A stretch of DNA of 64,000 nucleotides from Chromobacterium sinusclupearum. GTDB lineage: Bacteria; Pseudomonadota; Gammaproteobacteria; Burkholderiales; Chromobacteriaceae. The stretch covers positions 62,001-126,000 of the forward strand of contig NZ_PPTF01000014.1 in assembly GCF_002902845.1 (NCBI RefSeq). The letters are read 5' to 3'. The notes under the pieces were generated by a model, which worked only from the letters and a program-made list of their open reading frames with translations, was not told the origin of the DNA and made no database searches. Shown in pieces: positions 27,049 through 35,232 of the stretch. Each line of letters begins with the position of its first letter. Positions within the stretch are counted from its first letter, which is position 1. The position numbers and the translations under genes are program-made.

Positions 27049-28383
27049 TCAGGCGCTTTCGCTGGTCACCACCTCGCCGGCCAGCGAATGCGGGAAGGCG
27101 GCGGTGATCTTGACGTCTATCATCTGGCCCAGCAGGCGCGGGTGGCCGGCGAAGTTGACCACGCGGTTGTTCGCGGTGCGCGCCGCCAGCATGGAGGCAT
27201 CCCGCTTCGATACATTTTCCACCAGCACGCGCTGCACGGTGCCGACCATGGACTGGTTGATGGCGAAGCCCTTGGCCTCGATGACCTCGTTCAGCGCTTC
27301 CAGACGGCGCACCTTCTCTGCATGTGGCGTGTCGTCCGGCAGGTTGGCCGCCGGCGTGCCGGGGCGCGGGCTGTAGATGAAGACGAAGCTGAAGTCGAAC
27401 TCGCAATCGCGCACCAGTTTCAGCGTCTGTTCGAAGTCCGCCTCGGTTTCGCCAGGGAAGCCGACGATGAAGTCGGAGCTCAGGCACAGGTCCGGCCGGA
27501 TGGCGCGCAGCTTGCGGATGATGGACTTGTATTCCAGGCCGGTGTAGCCGCGCTTCATCGCCATCAGCACGCGGTCGGAGCCGCTCTGCACCGGCAGGTG
27601 CAGGTGGGAGACCAGCTTGGGCAGCTTGGCGTAGCAATCGATGATGCGCTGGGAGAACTCGCGCGGGTGGCTAGTGGTGAAGCGGATGCGCTCCACGCCC
27701 GGCACTTCATGCACGTATTCCAAGAGCAGGGCGAAGTCGGCGATCTCGCCGTCGCTCATCATGCCGCGATAGGCGTTGACGTTCTGGCCCAGGAGGGTGA
27801 TTTCCTTGACGCCCTGGGCGGCCAGGCCGGCGATTTCGGTCAGCACGTCCTCGAACGGGCGCGACACTTCCTCGCCGCGGGTGTACGGCACCACGCAGAA
27901 CGAGCAGTATTTGGAACAACCTTCCATGATGGAGACGAAAGCCGCGCCGCCATCCACCTTGGCCGGCGGGATGTGGTCGAACTTCTCGATTTCCGGGAAG
28001 GAGATGTCCACCTGGGAGCGGCCGCTTTGCTGGCGGCTTTGGATCAGGTCCGGCAGCCGGTGCAGCGTCTGCGGGCCGAACACCACGTCCACGTACGGCG
28101 CGCGCTTGACGATGGCTTCGCCTTCCTGGCTGGCCACGCAGCCGCCCACGCCGATGATCAGGTTGGGGTTGGCCTCCTTCAGCGGGCGGATGCGGCCCAG
28201 GTCGGAAAACACCTTTTCCTGCGCCTTTTCGCGCACGCTACAGGTGTTGAACAGGATGACGTCGGCTTCTTCCGGATTGTCCGTCTTGACCATGCCTTCG
28301 GCGCTGCCCAGCACGTCCGCCATCTTGTCGGAATCGTACTCGTTCATCTGGCAGCCGAAGGTCTTGATGTATACCTTCTTCAT
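27049..28383 (-). CDS. miaB: tRNA-2-methylthio-N6-dimethylallyladenosine synthase
   Basis: MiaB is a radical-SAM methylthiotransferase acting on A37 of tRNAs reading UNN codons. It has 444 residues in three domains. The N-terminal UPF0004 domain has three cluster cysteines (FGCQMN, NTCSV, GGCVA). The radical SAM motif CSKYCSFC is at about residues 160-167. A C-terminal TRAM domain covers about 380-440 ([16 protein letters not shown], and [15 protein letters not shown]). It heads the miaB-phoH-ybeY-corC-lnt neighbourhood. Confidence 0.97.
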   Translation of the reverse strand: MKKVYIKTFGCQMNEYDSDKMADVLGSAEGMVKTDNPEEADVILFNTCSVREKAQEKVFSDLGRIRPLKEANPNLIIGVGGCVASQEGEAIVKRAPYVDVVFGPQTLHRLPDLIQSRQQSGRSQVDISFPEIEKFDHIPPAKVDGGAAFVSIMEGCSKYCSFCVVPYTRGEEVSRPFEDVLTEIAGLAAQGVKEITLLGQNVNAYRGMMSDGEIADFALLLEYVHEVPGVERIRFTTSHPREFSQRIIDCYAKLPKLVSHLHLPVQSGSDRVLMAMKRGYTGLEYKSIIRKLRAIRPDLCLSSDFIVGFPGETEADFEQTLKLVRDCEFDFSFVFIYSPRPGTPAANLPDDTPHAEKVRRLEALNEVIEAKGFAINQSMVGTVQRVLVENVSKRDASMLAARTANNRVVNFAGHPRLLGQMIDVKITAAFPHSLAGEVVTSESA

Positions 28384-28413
28384 TGCTACTCGGGTTTCCA
28401 GCTGTATTCGGTT

Positions 28414-28794
28414 TCAGGGAGAGGTCTGGGCCTGGCGCTGTTTCTGCGCCTCGATTTCCTCATCGCCCAGCACCCAGATGCGGTTGATGTTGCCTTGCTG
28501 ATCGAAGGTCACACCGACGGTGCGGCCGTTCAGGTGGTTCAATTGCCCGCTCAGCAGGAAGCGGTTGTGGTCATCGAGGATGCGCACGCCCGGCGCCAGC
28601 GCAAAATGGCTGGATTCCGCCGCGATCAGCGCGCCCAGCCGCTGCAGCAGCGTGCGGTCGCCGCGGACGAAATCAATGCCGGTTTCGTCCATGGTGCCCA
28701 GCGTGCCGACCACCAGGTTGTCGGGCAGCAGGCGGCCTGCCGAAACCGGCAGGACCAGGCACAGCAGGCAGAAGGCGGCGATGAGTTTTTTCAT
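28414..28794 (-). CDS. Secreted hypothetical protein
   Basis: The 126 residues start with a clear Sec signal peptide (MKKLIAAFCLLCLVLPVSAG, cleavage near residue 19). The mature part has an alternating beta pattern (GRTVGVTFDQQGNINRIWVL) that could be a small beta-barrel or PepSY-like fold, but no family is recognised. The C-terminus is Gln/Lys-rich. It lies 30 bp upstream of miaB on the same strand and may share its transcript. The function is unknown. Confidence 0.75.
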   Translation of the reverse strand: MKKLIAAFCLLCLVLPVSAGRLLPDNLVVGTLGTMDETGIDFVRGDRTLLQRLGALIAAESSHFALAPGVRILDDHNRFLLSGQLNHLNGRTVGVTFDQQGNINRIWVLGDEEIEAQKQRQAQTSP

Positions 28795-28866
28795 AGCAAA
28801 TTGAACATGTTGCGCGCGATTCTACCATAGCTGGCGGCTGCGCCGTTCAATTGTTTTTTTGAGTGT

Positions 28867-30069
28867 TCAGGCTTTGGCCGTCGATCTGGCGGCATAGCGC
28901 TCCGCCAGCGCGAACATCATCGGGTTGAGCAGGATGGAAACAATGGCGCCGGCCAGAATCAGCGCCTGGCCCCGCGCGCTGAGCAAGCCGAGCGAGATGC
29001 CCAGGCCGGCCAGAATGAACGAGAATTCGCCGATCTGCGACAGGCTGGCGGCGATGCGCAGGCTGGTGTGGTGGCTGCGGCGGAACAGGCGCACGATGCC
29101 GTAGGCCATCGCCGACTTGCCGATGACGATGATGAAGACCGTGGCCAGCAGCACGGCGGTATCTTTCAGCAACACCTCCGGGTCCAGCAGCATGCCGACC
29201 GAGACGAAGAACAGCACGGCGAAAGCCTCGCGCAGCGGCAGCGACTCCTCGGCGGCGCGATGGCTGAACGGCGATTCGGCCATCACCATGCCGGCGAAGA
29301 AGGCGCCCAGCGCGAAGGAAATCTGGAACAGCTGGGTGGCGCCATAGGCCACGCCCAGAGCGGTGGCCAGCACGCCGAGACGGAACAGCTCGCGGTTGCC
29401 GGTATGGACGATCTGCTCCAGCATCCACGGAATGAAGCGGCGTCCCACCAGCAGCATCAGCGCGACGAAAGCCGCCACCTTGGCCATGGTGATGGCCAGC
29501 GTCCAGCCCAGCTGCGACCAGGACAGCGCGATCTGGCCGCCGTTCAGCATGCCGGCGAAGGCGGGTAGCAGCACCAGGGTGATCACCATCACCAGGTCTT
29601 CCACCACCAGCCAGCCGACGGCGATCTTGCCATCCTCGCTCTCCAGCCAGCCGTTTTCCTCCAGCGAGCGCAGCAAGACCACGGTGCTGGCCACGGACAG
29701 CGCCAGGCCGAATACCAGGCCTTCGCCCGGCGACCAGCCCAGGAAGTGCGACAGTCCCATGCCCAGCAGCGTAGCGAAGGCAATCTGCGCCAGCGCGCCG
29801 GGCACGGCGATGGCCTTGACCGCCAGCAGATCCTTGATCGAGAAGTGCTGGCCCACGCCGAACATCAGCAGAATGACCCCCAGTTCCGCCAGTTCCGGGG
29901 CCAGCACGGTATCGGCCTGGAAGCCGGGCGTGAACGGGCCGACCAGAATGCCGGCCGTGAGATATCCCACCAGCGGCGGCAGACGCAGGCGTAAGGCCAA
30001 GGCGCCAAGCGCGAAGGCAAACACCAGGCCGCCGACGATGGTGGTGATCAGGGGGGTGTCGTGATGCAT
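28867..30069 (-). CDS. Kef/YbaL-type cation:proton antiporter, membrane domain only
   Basis: This CPA2 family (Na+/H+ exchanger) membrane protein is probably a K+/H+ or Na+/H+ antiporter. It has 400 residues from ATG 30069 with about 12 hydrophobic helices (LGVILLMFGVGQHFSIKDLLAVKAIA and FFAGMVMAESPFSHRAAEE are family blocks). The protein stops at AERYAARSTAKA, just after the last helix. E. coli YbaL and KefB/KefC carry a C-terminal RCK/TrkA-N nucleotide-binding domain that is absent here. The frame ends at a clean stop, and no RCK frame follows before the next gene. Confidence 0.88.
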   Translation of the reverse strand: MHHDTPLITTIVGGLVFAFALGALALRLRLPPLVGYLTAGILVGPFTPGFQADTVLAPELAELGVILLMFGVGQHFSIKDLLAVKAIAVPGALAQIAFATLLGMGLSHFLGWSPGEGLVFGLALSVASTVVLLRSLEENGWLESEDGKIAVGWLVVEDLVMVITLVLLPAFAGMLNGGQIALSWSQLGWTLAITMAKVAAFVALMLLVGRRFIPWMLEQIVHTGNRELFRLGVLATALGVAYGATQLFQISFALGAFFAGMVMAESPFSHRAAEESLPLREAFAVLFFVSVGMLLDPEVLLKDTAVLLATVFIIVIGKSAMAYGIVRLFRRSHHTSLRIAASLSQIGEFSFILAGLGISLGLLSARGQALILAGAIVSILLNPMMFALAERYAARSTAKA

Positions 30070-30197
30070 GGGCAAAGTTCCGCGTGAAAGACTGAATAAT
30101 ATAAAGACGGTATATCAGAAGGCTAGTTCCGATAAATTTGCTTATATTAATCCGGCGTCATGCAGGCCGTCGCGACCGCATCGGAGCGGCTTGCGAA

Positions 30198-30899
30198 CTA
30201 AAAGCGCTCGAAGGGCTGCAGGTAGCGCCATTCTCCCGGCTGCAGGCCGGACAAGGCGAGGCGGCCGATGCGGATGCAGCGCGCGCCTTGCAGGCGGACG
30301 CCAAGCTGGCGGCTGATTTCATCGAAGAAGCCGGCGCCCGGAGAGTAGACGACGCAGCGCAGTTGATGGTCGCTTTGGCGGCTGATCTTGCACTGGCGCA
30401 AGGGCTTGCCGTCCAGGCGGATGGCCGCGACGCGCGCTTTCAACTCCTCCGCGGCGGGTGCGCGTTCCACTTGCAGCAGGAATTCCATTTCGCATTCGGC
30501 CAGGCGGCGCGGCAGCTTCTTGTCCTGGGTCAGGACAACCAAGCCGTGGCACAGCTCATCGACGGCGCCGATGCTTATCAGGTGCTGGCGGTGGCGCGAC
30601 AGCCAGACTTGCTCGGAGACATCTTGCGGCGAGCGGCTGTCCGGCCCCACTCGCTGCGCCGGCGGCTCGATGTCGCCGGCTGGGCGGTTCAGCAGCAGGG
30701 TGACCGGCAACGTCGCCAGCGCTTGCGGCTGGCCGGCCAGCGTGATCTGCTGTTCCGGCAGCACGCGCGCGCCCAGCGTGGTGACGACGGCACCGTCCAC
30801 CTTGACCAACCCTTGCTCGATGCAGGCGTCGGCCTCGCGCCGCGAGCATAGTCCCAGTTCCACCATGCGCTTGGACAGGCGCACCTTCATTTCGTCCAT
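30198..30899 (-). CDS. RsuA/RluB-E-F type RNA pseudouridine synthase, divergent
   Basis: The 233 residues (MDEMKVRLSKRMVELGLCSR) have an N-terminal S4 domain (about 4-60) followed by a pseudouridine synthase domain. The catalytic aspartate is Asp114 in GAVDELCHGLVVLTQD. The usual family motif is GRLD, so the Arg is replaced by Ala. NRPAG (71-75) replaces the usual NKPxG. The start at ATG 30899 has GAGG 9 bases upstream, while ATG 30908 is also possible. The target RNA site is unknown. A much longer frame reading through the EamA gene is spurious. Confidence 0.82.
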   Translation of the reverse strand: MDEMKVRLSKRMVELGLCSRREADACIEQGLVKVDGAVVTTLGARVLPEQQITLAGQPQALATLPVTLLLNRPAGDIEPPAQRVGPDSRSPQDVSEQVWLSRHRQHLISIGAVDELCHGLVVLTQDKKLPRRLAECEMEFLLQVERAPAAEELKARVAAIRLDGKPLRQCKISRQSDHQLRCVVYSPGAGFFDEISRQLGVRLQGARCIRIGRLALSGLQPGEWRYLQPFERF

Positions 30900-30961
30900 G
30901 GTTTGCATCCTCGTCAAACGGACGGCGATTATCCGCCCGCGGCGGCGGGCTGACAAACGAC

Positions 30962-31915
30962 TTAGCTTGAGCGCGAGGGCAGCGGCTGAGCCGGTTTGCG
31001 CCAGGCTGGGCCGATGGCGAGATTGCACAGCACGATGCCGGCGATGGCCAGCGCGCCGCCGGCCGCCATGGCGGGCGTCAACCGCTCGCCCAGCAGCGCC
31101 GCGCCCAGCAGCACCGCCGTCAGCGGATTGAGGGCGATGAAGGCGCCGGAGCGGGTGGGGCCTATCTGCTTGATGCCGTCGTAGTACCAGATATAGGCCA
31201 GCGCGGAACCGAGCGCGCCTAGATACAGCAGCCCGGCCCACTGCGCCGGCGTCAGCCGGGCGATGGCGGCCACATCGGCGGCGCCCTGCGCCCAGGTGGC
31301 CGCCCACAGCATGGCGGTGCCGAGCAGGATGGACCAGGTGACGGTCTGCAAGGGCCCAAGGCTGCGCGATAGGCCGCGCGAGCCGACGCTGTACACCACC
31401 CAGCTGGCCACGCAGCCCAGGATCAGCAGATCGCCGGCCCAGCCGCCGGCCAGCGCGTTGCCGTTCTTGCCGATGATGACCAGCCCGGCGCCGGCCAGGC
31501 ATAGCGCCACGCCAGAGAGTTTGACCGGCGGCAGCGCTTCTTTCAGCAGGATGAACGACGCCAGCGCGATCATCGCCGGATTCAGCGCGACGATCAGCGA
31601 GGCGCGGGCGGCGCTGACGTGTTGCAGGCCGTAGAAGAAGCACAGGTTGTAGCCGAAGATGCCGAAGAAGCCCAACAGCAGCAGCCGCAGCGCCTGTCGG
31701 CTGTCCGGTCGGACCAGCGGCGTGCGCGTGGCGGCCAGGAAGGCCAGCAGCGTCAGGCTGGCGATGCCGAAGCGCAGGCTGGCGGCCAACAGCGGCGGCA
31801 TGCTGCCGGCCAGCAGACGGCCGGCGATGAAGGTGCCGCCCCAGATCACCGAGACCAGGGCCAGTTGCAGATAGAGGCGGGGCGAGGCGTGGCGGTCAGG
31901 CATGGAGGGCGGCAT
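30962..31915 (-). CDS. EamA/DMT family transporter
   Basis: The 317 residues have about ten hydrophobic helices in two EamA repeats (VSVIWGGTFIAGRLLAG; LLGAALLGERLTPAMAAGGALAIAG). Such drug/metabolite transporters usually export amino acids, metabolites or drugs. The start lies inside the end of the upstream TTC38-like gene (20-bp overlap), so the two are cotranscribed and probably translationally coupled. An alternative start is ATG 31903. The substrate is unknown. Confidence 0.88.
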   Translation of the reverse strand: MPPSMPDRHASPRLYLQLALVSVIWGGTFIAGRLLAGSMPPLLAASLRFGIASLTLLAFLAATRTPLVRPDSRQALRLLLLGFFGIFGYNLCFFYGLQHVSAARASLIVALNPAMIALASFILLKEALPPVKLSGVALCLAGAGLVIIGKNGNALAGGWAGDLLILGCVASWVVYSVGSRGLSRSLGPLQTVTWSILLGTAMLWAATWAQGAADVAAIARLTPAQWAGLLYLGALGSALAYIWYYDGIKQIGPTRSGAFIALNPLTAVLLGAALLGERLTPAMAAGGALAIAGIVLCNLAIGPAWRKPAQPLPSRSS

Positions 31916-33119
31916 CCGTGGCGCGGGCGGCGGCGCGGCGTTGTTCGCAGGCCTGCAGCGTCAGCGGCAGCAGCTCGCGCTGGGCGCGGCTGCCGCCCAG
32001 CACGTCCCAGCGGGATTGCTGATCGCGCAGCCGCCGCTGACAGTCGTCGTAGCGGCCATGAGCGAAGTCCAGGATGGCCTGCAGCACGGCGATGCCAGTC
32101 TGATGGGTGGCCGCGTCCAGGCCGAAACCGTCGCTCTCTGCGATCAGTTTTTCGATCAGAAACGGCTGCTCGCTGGCGGCGAAGGCCAGCGCGGCGTGCA
32201 GACGGTGGAAGTAGGACATCGACGAGCCGATGCTGCCGCTCCACAGGCCTGCCAGCTTGCGCCATTCGCTGTCGAAACGGCGGTCCTCCGGGTGGCGCAG
32301 CCGGTATCGCCACAGGAAGGCGACGGCGTCCAGGTCCTGCTTGGCGAACAGGCTGTCCTTCAGCGCGTACATCTCATGAAAGGTTTCGACCGAGCGTTCG
32401 GCCTGCTCGCTCTTTTCGTAGGCGATGGCCAGATGCCAGTAGACGTGCATGCGCATGCCGGCATTGTCTATCCACTGCGCGCGGCATTGTTCCAGGAAAA
32501 TGCACAGTTCCTGCCAGCATTCGCGCTCATGCAGCGCGTGTGCCACCGCGTGGATGCCGTAGATGTTGTCAGGACAGTGGCGCAGCGATTCCAGTCCCAG
32601 CTTCAGCGCCGGCTGCGGCTGCCCGGCCTCGACATGGACGAAGGCTTTGATGCCCAGATAGTACGAATACAGCGGATGGCTGGCGTCGATATGTTCATCG
32701 AACAGCGCCAGGTCTGGCATCAGTTCCGGCGTCTGGCTGGTGCAGAAGTCGAACATGTGGGCGCAGAACAGCGCGACCACGTCGGTGGGGTATTGCCGCA
32801 GATGCTGGCGGAACTGCCGGCGCGCCGCGGTGTAATCAAAGCAGACCCACGCCTGGAAAGCCGCCACCAGTTGCCGCAGCTCCGGGCGCTGGATTTCGTC
32901 TTTGTCCAGCTGCTGCAGACAGAGGGTGAACTTGTACAGATCCTTCAGTTCGCAGGAGGTGATGGCGTCGAAACCGACCAGAATCTGGCGGTAGACGGCC
33001 TGGCCGCGCTCTTGCGGCTGCAGGCTGTCCGGGATGCCCCGCAGCGACAGGAAGTGGCCGTTGATCTCGGGCCACAGCGTCGAAACGCCGTCGGTGGCGG
33101 CGAAAGAGGATGCATTCAT
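31896..33119 (-). CDS. TTC38-like helical-repeat protein
   Basis: The 407 residues from ATG 33119 (GGAG about 10 bases upstream) form a helical TPR-like repeat protein. The block IHAVAHALHERECWQELCIF followed by AQW and HVYWHLAIAYEKSEQAERSV resembles the animal and bacterial tetratricopeptide repeat protein 38 family. No signal peptide or membrane segment is seen, so it is probably cytoplasmic. The family's function is not established. It is transcribed away from a LysR regulator and coupled to an EamA exporter, which suggests a regulated export or metabolite module. Confidence 0.8.
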   Translation of the reverse strand: MNASSFAATDGVSTLWPEINGHFLSLRGIPDSLQPQERGQAVYRQILVGFDAITSCELKDLYKFTLCLQQLDKDEIQRPELRQLVAAFQAWVCFDYTAARRQFRQHLRQYPTDVVALFCAHMFDFCTSQTPELMPDLALFDEHIDASHPLYSYYLGIKAFVHVEAGQPQPALKLGLESLRHCPDNIYGIHAVAHALHERECWQELCIFLEQCRAQWIDNAGMRMHVYWHLAIAYEKSEQAERSVETFHEMYALKDSLFAKQDLDAVAFLWRYRLRHPEDRRFDSEWRKLAGLWSGSIGSSMSYFHRLHAALAFAASEQPFLIEKLIAESDGFGLDAATHQTGIAVLQAILDFAHGRYDDCQRRLRDQQSRWDVLGGSRAQRELLPLTLQACEQRRAAARATDAALHA

Positions 33120-33235
33120 GGTGTCCGGCTCCGTGACGGGCATGACGGCATGGCCGTGTCCGGGCGGGCGGGGCCGCCGGCATGCTGGTAGTGGTGATTG
33201 TTCTGCTTGTAATTGCATATTTTTATGCCGAATGC

Positions 33236-33267
33236 GAGTCATGGTAAAATGAGCTTTTACTCATGAC
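33236..33267. promoter_or_regulatory. Candidate operator between TTC38-like gene and LysR gene
   Basis: GTCATGGTAAAA (33238-33249) and TTTTACTCATGAC (33255-33267) form an imperfect inverted repeat with one inserted base, in the divergent promoter region. This is the place and shape expected of a LysR-type regulator binding site controlling both directions. AT content is locally higher. The evidence is sequence symmetry only. Confidence 0.45.
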
Positions 33268-33280
33268 CTGGGGCGCAACC

Positions 33281-34171
33281 ATGACGCTGACCCAGCTGCA
33301 GATTTTCTCGCTAGTGGCCGAGCTGCAGGGTTTCACCGCCGCTGCGGCGCGGCTGCGCATCTCGCAATCGGCGGTGTCGCACGCCATCCGCCAGCTGGAG
33401 CGCGAGCTCGATGTCGAGTTGTTGCAGCGCCGGCAGGGCCGGGTGGAGTTGAGCGACATCGGCCGCCAGCTGTTACCGCGGATGCGCGGCATGCTGGGTC
33501 TGGCGGAGACGGTGCGGCAGGAAGCCGCCGACGCGCGCGGCATGCGCCAGGGCACGCTGCGCATCGGCTCGTTTGGCCCCACCTCGTCGATGCGGCTGCT
33601 GCCGGCCATTCTGGCCCACTACCGCGCGCAGTATCCCGGCATAGAAATTCATATCGACGAGGGGCCGGACCGTCTGGTGCTGCAATGGCTGCAGGACCGG
33701 CGGATCGACGTCGGCTTCGTGGTGCTGCCCGAGCCACGGTTCGATACTTGCGTGCTGCTGGAGGACCAGATGGTGGCGGTGCTGCCGGCCCATCATGCTT
33801 TGGCGGAAAGGCCCGCAGTGACGCTGGCCGAGCTATGCGGCGATCCCTTCGTGCTGACTGAGGCCGGCTCCGCCGAGCTGGTCAGCCATCTGTTCCAGGC
33901 GGCCCGTCTGCGGCCGAATATCCGTTACCGTTGCGCCCAACTGCTGAGCACGCTGGAAATCGTCGCCAGCGGCGAGGCGGTGACGCTGGTGGCCGAAATG
34001 GCGCTGCCCAAGGTACCGTATCCGGCCGGTTATGTCAGCCGGCCTTTGTCGCCGCCGGTGAAGCGCCGCGTCGGGCTGGCGGTGTTGAGCGAGAGCGAAG
34101 CCACGCCGGCGGCGCGGGCCTTCCTGCAGCTGGCGGCGCGTTTGCAGCGCGAGGGGCGGTTGGGCGTGTGA
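33281..34171 (+). CDS. LysR family transcriptional regulator
   Basis: The 296 residues start at ATG 33281 (MTLTQLQIFSLVAELQGFTA). The N-terminal winged HTH (about 1-60) has AAAARLRISQSAVSHAIRQL, and a periplasmic-binding-like effector domain follows (about 90-290). It is divergent from the TTC38-like gene and EamA exporter, its most likely targets. An in-frame ATG at 33263 lies within the inverted repeat and is less likely. The inducer is unknown. Confidence 0.9.
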   Translation: MTLTQLQIFSLVAELQGFTAAAARLRISQSAVSHAIRQLERELDVELLQRRQGRVELSDIGRQLLPRMRGMLGLAETVRQEAADARGMRQGTLRIGSFGPTSSMRLLPAILAHYRAQYPGIEIHIDEGPDRLVLQWLQDRRIDVGFVVLPEPRFDTCVLLEDQMVAVLPAHHALAERPAVTLAELCGDPFVLTEAGSAELVSHLFQAARLRPNIRYRCAQLLSTLEIVASGEAVTLVAEMALPKVPYPAGYVSRPLSPPVKRRVGLAVLSESEATPAARAFLQLAARLQREGRLGV

Positions 34172-34262
34172 CATCCCGCCTGCGCCGGCAAGGCCAACAC
34201 AGCAAGCCAGGTCAAGAAGCCCGCTGCGCGCTGCGGCATAGTGGCGGCCATGGAGGACGGAC

Positions 34263-35123
34263 ATGGACAAGACGGACCGCTACGCGCGGCGCTTCGGCAC
34301 GGTGTTGAACTACATCGAACGACACCTCGACCAGCCGCTCAGCGTGGAACAGTTGAGCCGGGTGGCCCATTTTTCGCCCTTCCATTTTCACCGTCAGTTC
34401 TCGGCGTATCTGGGCGTGAGCGTGGCGCGCTATATCTCCTTGCAACGCTTGCGCCGGGCATCGTACTGGCTGGCGTTTCAGCCGCAGCGCGCCATCACGG
34501 CGATCGCCCTGGACTGCGGTTTCGACAATCCCGAGTCATTTTCGCGCGCCTTCAGGCAGGCGCTGGGGCAATCGCCCAGCGAATTCCGTCGCCGTCCCGA
34601 TTGGGCCGGCTGGCATGCGCGGATGACGCCCCCCGTCAGTGAGAGGATGGAAGAAATGGAAGTCAAAATCGTTACCGTCGCGCCTGTCATGGTCGCCGCG
34701 CTGGAGCACCAGGGACCGCCGGAGCGGGTCAACGACAGCGCGCTGCGCTTCATCGAGTGGCGCAAGGCGAGCGGCCTGTCGCCGATTGCCAGCAGCCAGA
34801 CCTACGGCATCGCCTACGACAACCCGGAAACCGTCGAACCGGAGCGATTCCGTTTTGACATTTGCGGCAGCGTCGCGGCGCCGGTGCCAAGCAACCCGCA
34901 GGGCGTGGTCACCAAGCAGATTCCCGGCGGCCGCTGCGCGGTGGTGCGCCACCAGGGATCGCACCATCAGTTGGGCGAAAGCGTGTGGTATCTGTACCGT
35001 TCGTGGCTGCCGGCCAGCGGCGAGACGCCGCGCGATTTTCCTGTGTATTTCCATTATCTGAACCTGGCCAGCGACACGCCTGAGCATTTGCTGTTGACCG
35101 ACGTGTACCTGCCGCTGCGCTGA
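34263..35123 (+). CDS. AraC family regulator with GyrI-like effector domain
   Basis: The 286 residues have two AraC HTH motifs at about 15-110 (LSVEQLSRVAHFSPFHFHRQ, AITAIALDCGFDNPESFSRA) and a C-terminal GyrI-like small-molecule-binding domain (about 133-286, ending LLLTDVYLPLR). This layout is that of SbmC/GyrI-type multidrug sensors such as Rob-like regulators. It lies 109 bp upstream of aidB on the same strand, which suggests control of that gene or of a stress response. The ligand is unknown. Confidence 0.9.
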   Translation: MDKTDRYARRFGTVLNYIERHLDQPLSVEQLSRVAHFSPFHFHRQFSAYLGVSVARYISLQRLRRASYWLAFQPQRAITAIALDCGFDNPESFSRAFRQALGQSPSEFRRRPDWAGWHARMTPPVSERMEEMEVKIVTVAPVMVAALEHQGPPERVNDSALRFIEWRKASGLSPIASSQTYGIAYDNPETVEPERFRFDICGSVAAPVPSNPQGVVTKQIPGGRCAVVRHQGSHHQLGESVWYLYRSWLPASGETPRDFPVYFHYLNLASDTPEHLLLTDVYLPLR

Positions 35124-35232
35124 TGGGCTTTGGGCCGGCTGTGCCGCTCAGCCGCATCCACTATGCTGAAACCATCAGGCAACACGTTCATTTGGGCGCC
35201 GCCGCCGGCGGCGCTTTCCTTTGGAGCGGCGC

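Noticed and set aside
22134..28830. Long + strand frames opposite lnt (22134-23609) and miaB (26962-28830)
   Set aside because: The minus-strand proteins carry full catalytic motifs. The opposite frames are His/Gln/Arg-rich antisense products.
30198..31643. 481-codon frame joining the pseudouridine synthase to the EamA region
   Set aside because: The upstream half is an out-of-frame shadow of the EamA gene. The S4 domain begins at about 30890.
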